A stretch of DNA of 7,750 nucleotides from an uncultured Candidatus Altimarinota bacterium (GTDB lineage: Bacteria; Patescibacteriota; Gracilibacteria; BD1-5; UBA6164). This document shows, in pieces, positions 6,556 to 7,750 of the stretch. Under the pieces are notes generated by a model, which did no database searches, was not told where the DNA came from, and saw only the letters and a program-made list of their open reading frames with translations. The stretch lies in assembly GCA_937864995.1 (NCBI GenBank), contig CALMDL010000299.1, positions 1 to 7,750 on the forward strand. Reading direction: 5' to 3'. Position 1 is the first letter of the stretch. Every line of letters begins with the position of its first letter. The position numbers and the translations under genes are program-made.

Positions 6556-6586
6556 AAAAAAGATAAGTTTACAACTTATCTTTTTT
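6556..6586 (-). terminator. Hairpin terminator of the antiporter gene
   Basis: On the - strand, GATAAGTT (6580-6573 read as complement) pairs with AACTTATC (6569-6562) around a GTA loop; six extra A-T pairs extend the stem and give the U tract. The gene's last codons and TAA stop (6569-6571) lie in the hairpin. It isolates the antiporter from efp. Confidence 0.8.
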
Positions 6587-7750
6587 ATCACATTTTTTTA
6601 CATCAGAGTACATTTCTTTTTCTATTTCATCCATAAATTTAATATATAATTTTGGAGTAATAATTTCCTTGTGGTATAAATCTTTTATTGTTTTTTCTTC
6701 TAATTTTAAAAGTGATTTATTTACAAGTTTTGACTCAATTGCATTTATAGTTGCTTTATGTGATGAAAATATTTTAATTCTTTTTTCATCTGCTTGTTTA
6801 TTAAACATAGCATAAAGCTCTATTATTTCATCAAATAAATGTTTATCAAATCAGAAATCAATATCAGCTAATAATCTCAATTCTTTAATTACTTTTCTTG
6901 TTATTATAAGTCTTGTTCTATTTCTAATATATGAATCTAAATCTGTCGAAGTTCTTTTATAAATTCAAACTACAAATCTAGAAAATATATCATAGTCATT
7001 ATGTCTATTTGAAATACTTCTTAATTGTTCATGAGATAATTCAAGTCTTTCAATTTGTTTTTCTATTTTTCTAAGAATATATTTAAAGTTTTTTTCATCT
7101 ATTTCATTATAGAAAAATAGTTCTTTTAAATATTGCTTTTCAATACCTAAAGCATGTAGTGATAAAGCTCTTCTTATAAGATTTTTTGGATCATCTCATT
7201 TTTCTTCCAAAACCTTTTTCATTCTTTTAACTGCTGAATGTAATTTTTCACTATATTTATCTTTTAATTCATCATATTCTATTTGAGTTAGATAAGCTTT
7301 TTTAAAAGAAAGATTCAATTTTTGAATTATTTTTAAATTTGATAATATTTTTCATTCTTCATATTCAAACTCTTCAAGTCTATGAAGTCTATCAACTCTC
7401 AATCTTCTCATTAAAACTGGAGTAAGCGGAGCTTTTACAAAAAGAGTAAACATTATACTTCATATAGTTAATACCAAAAGAAAATCTTTTATAGAAAAAC
7501 TATATGCCCAACCTACTGATTCTTGAAATGCTATAACTTTTGTATAATCTGGATCTCAAACTCATGGAATTAATAGAACCATCATAAGTGCCAAAGCTCA
7601 TCTCAGACTTCACCAAGACAAAAGTATAGACCAAGAATTTGGGATATGATCTTCTATTTTGAAAAAATTATTTATCCAAACTGGTATATAAACAGATATA
7701 ACTCTAGAAATCATAACTACTAATATAGTTACAAAAAGTGGAAATATAAA
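6569..7750 (-). CDS. CPA1-type Na+/H+ antiporter, C-terminal part (5' end beyond window)
   Basis: The frame is open from base 7750 to TAA at 6569-6571, 393 residues; the start and most membrane helices lie past the window edge. The segment SWGSLRGALALMM (45-57) is the W-G-x-L-R-G-A motif of a late transmembrane helix in CPA1 (NhaP/NhaG/YjcE-like) antiporters. Other membrane segments lie at about 1-24 and 87-106. From about 115 onward there is a cytoplasmic tail of nearly 280 residues, highly charged and helical, with coiled-coil-like stretches (for example 205-240), and no TrkA-C or cyclic-nucleotide motif that I recognise. Nine TGA glycines include Gly47 and Gly51 of the signature helix. A methionine at 315 is internal, not a start. 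These proteins exchange Na+ or K+ for protons across the membrane; the ion is not decided by this part. Confidence 0.85.

Noticed and set aside
6569..6808. A separate 79-residue protein starting at the ATG at 6808
   Set aside because: The frame continues upstream to the window edge once TGA (first met near 6854) is read as Gly; this is the C-terminal tail of the antiporter.
1..7750. Mycoplasma-type code with UGA as tryptophan
   Set aside because: The TGA positions in conserved motifs need glycine, and real tryptophans are TGG.
1..7750. Mobile element, CRISPR array, toxin-antitoxin or phage defence system
   Set aside because: No transposase or integrase motif, no spaced direct repeats, no such gene pair; the genes are mainly housekeeping.

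Overview
The window reads sensibly only if UGA is glycine (translation table 25), the code of Gracilibacteria (BD1-5) and Absconditabacteria (SR1) in the Patescibacteria/CPR. In-frame TGA falls where conserved families need glycine: the LPGVG hairpin of endonuclease III, the FtsE Walker A and LSGG signature, and the GE-x-TG motifs of the PilC/GspF protein. Tryptophan is always TGG. I count about 100 in-frame TGA codons in 11 genes, so a standard-code gene caller sees almost nothing. The DNA is very AT-rich, arginine is almost always AGA, and most starts lack a Shine-Dalgarno sequence. The phylum-level choice between the two lineages is not decidable here.

Layout. 1-531 (+): end of a membrane-anchored protein with a cytoplasmic zinc ribbon. 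1980-547 (-): a three-gene cluster of hsp20, a small YtxH-like membrane protein and a secreted six-cysteine protein. 2081-3205 (+): a PilC/GspF type IV pilus inner-membrane protein, divergent from hsp20 with interlocked promoters. 3554-3243 (-): thioredoxin, with a perfect 21-bp Fur/PerR-like palindrome at its promoter. 4463-3696 (-): a UPF0489 protein with a ureohydrolase-like metal-ligand set. 4529-5170 (+): endonuclease III. 5872-5189 (-): FtsE-like ABC ATPase. 6490-5942 (-): elongation factor P. 7750-6569 (-): C-terminal part of a CPA1-type Na+/H+ antiporter, cut by the window end.

The gene content is mostly housekeeping: DNA repair, redox, protein quality control, translation, cell division, pilus assembly and ion homeostasis. 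It is not a mobile or defence island. The layout is compact: convergent pairs share symmetrical hairpin terminators, several with a stop codon inside the stem, and divergent pairs share short promoter regions. No stretch over about 150 bases lacks a gene. I saw no tRNA, rRNA, CRISPR array or insertion sequence. The less ordinary points are the recoding, the UPF0489 arginase-like protein, the Fur/PerR-like box at trx, the small YtxH-like gene without an ATG start, an ftsE with no ftsX beside it, and an EF-P with arginine at the modification site.
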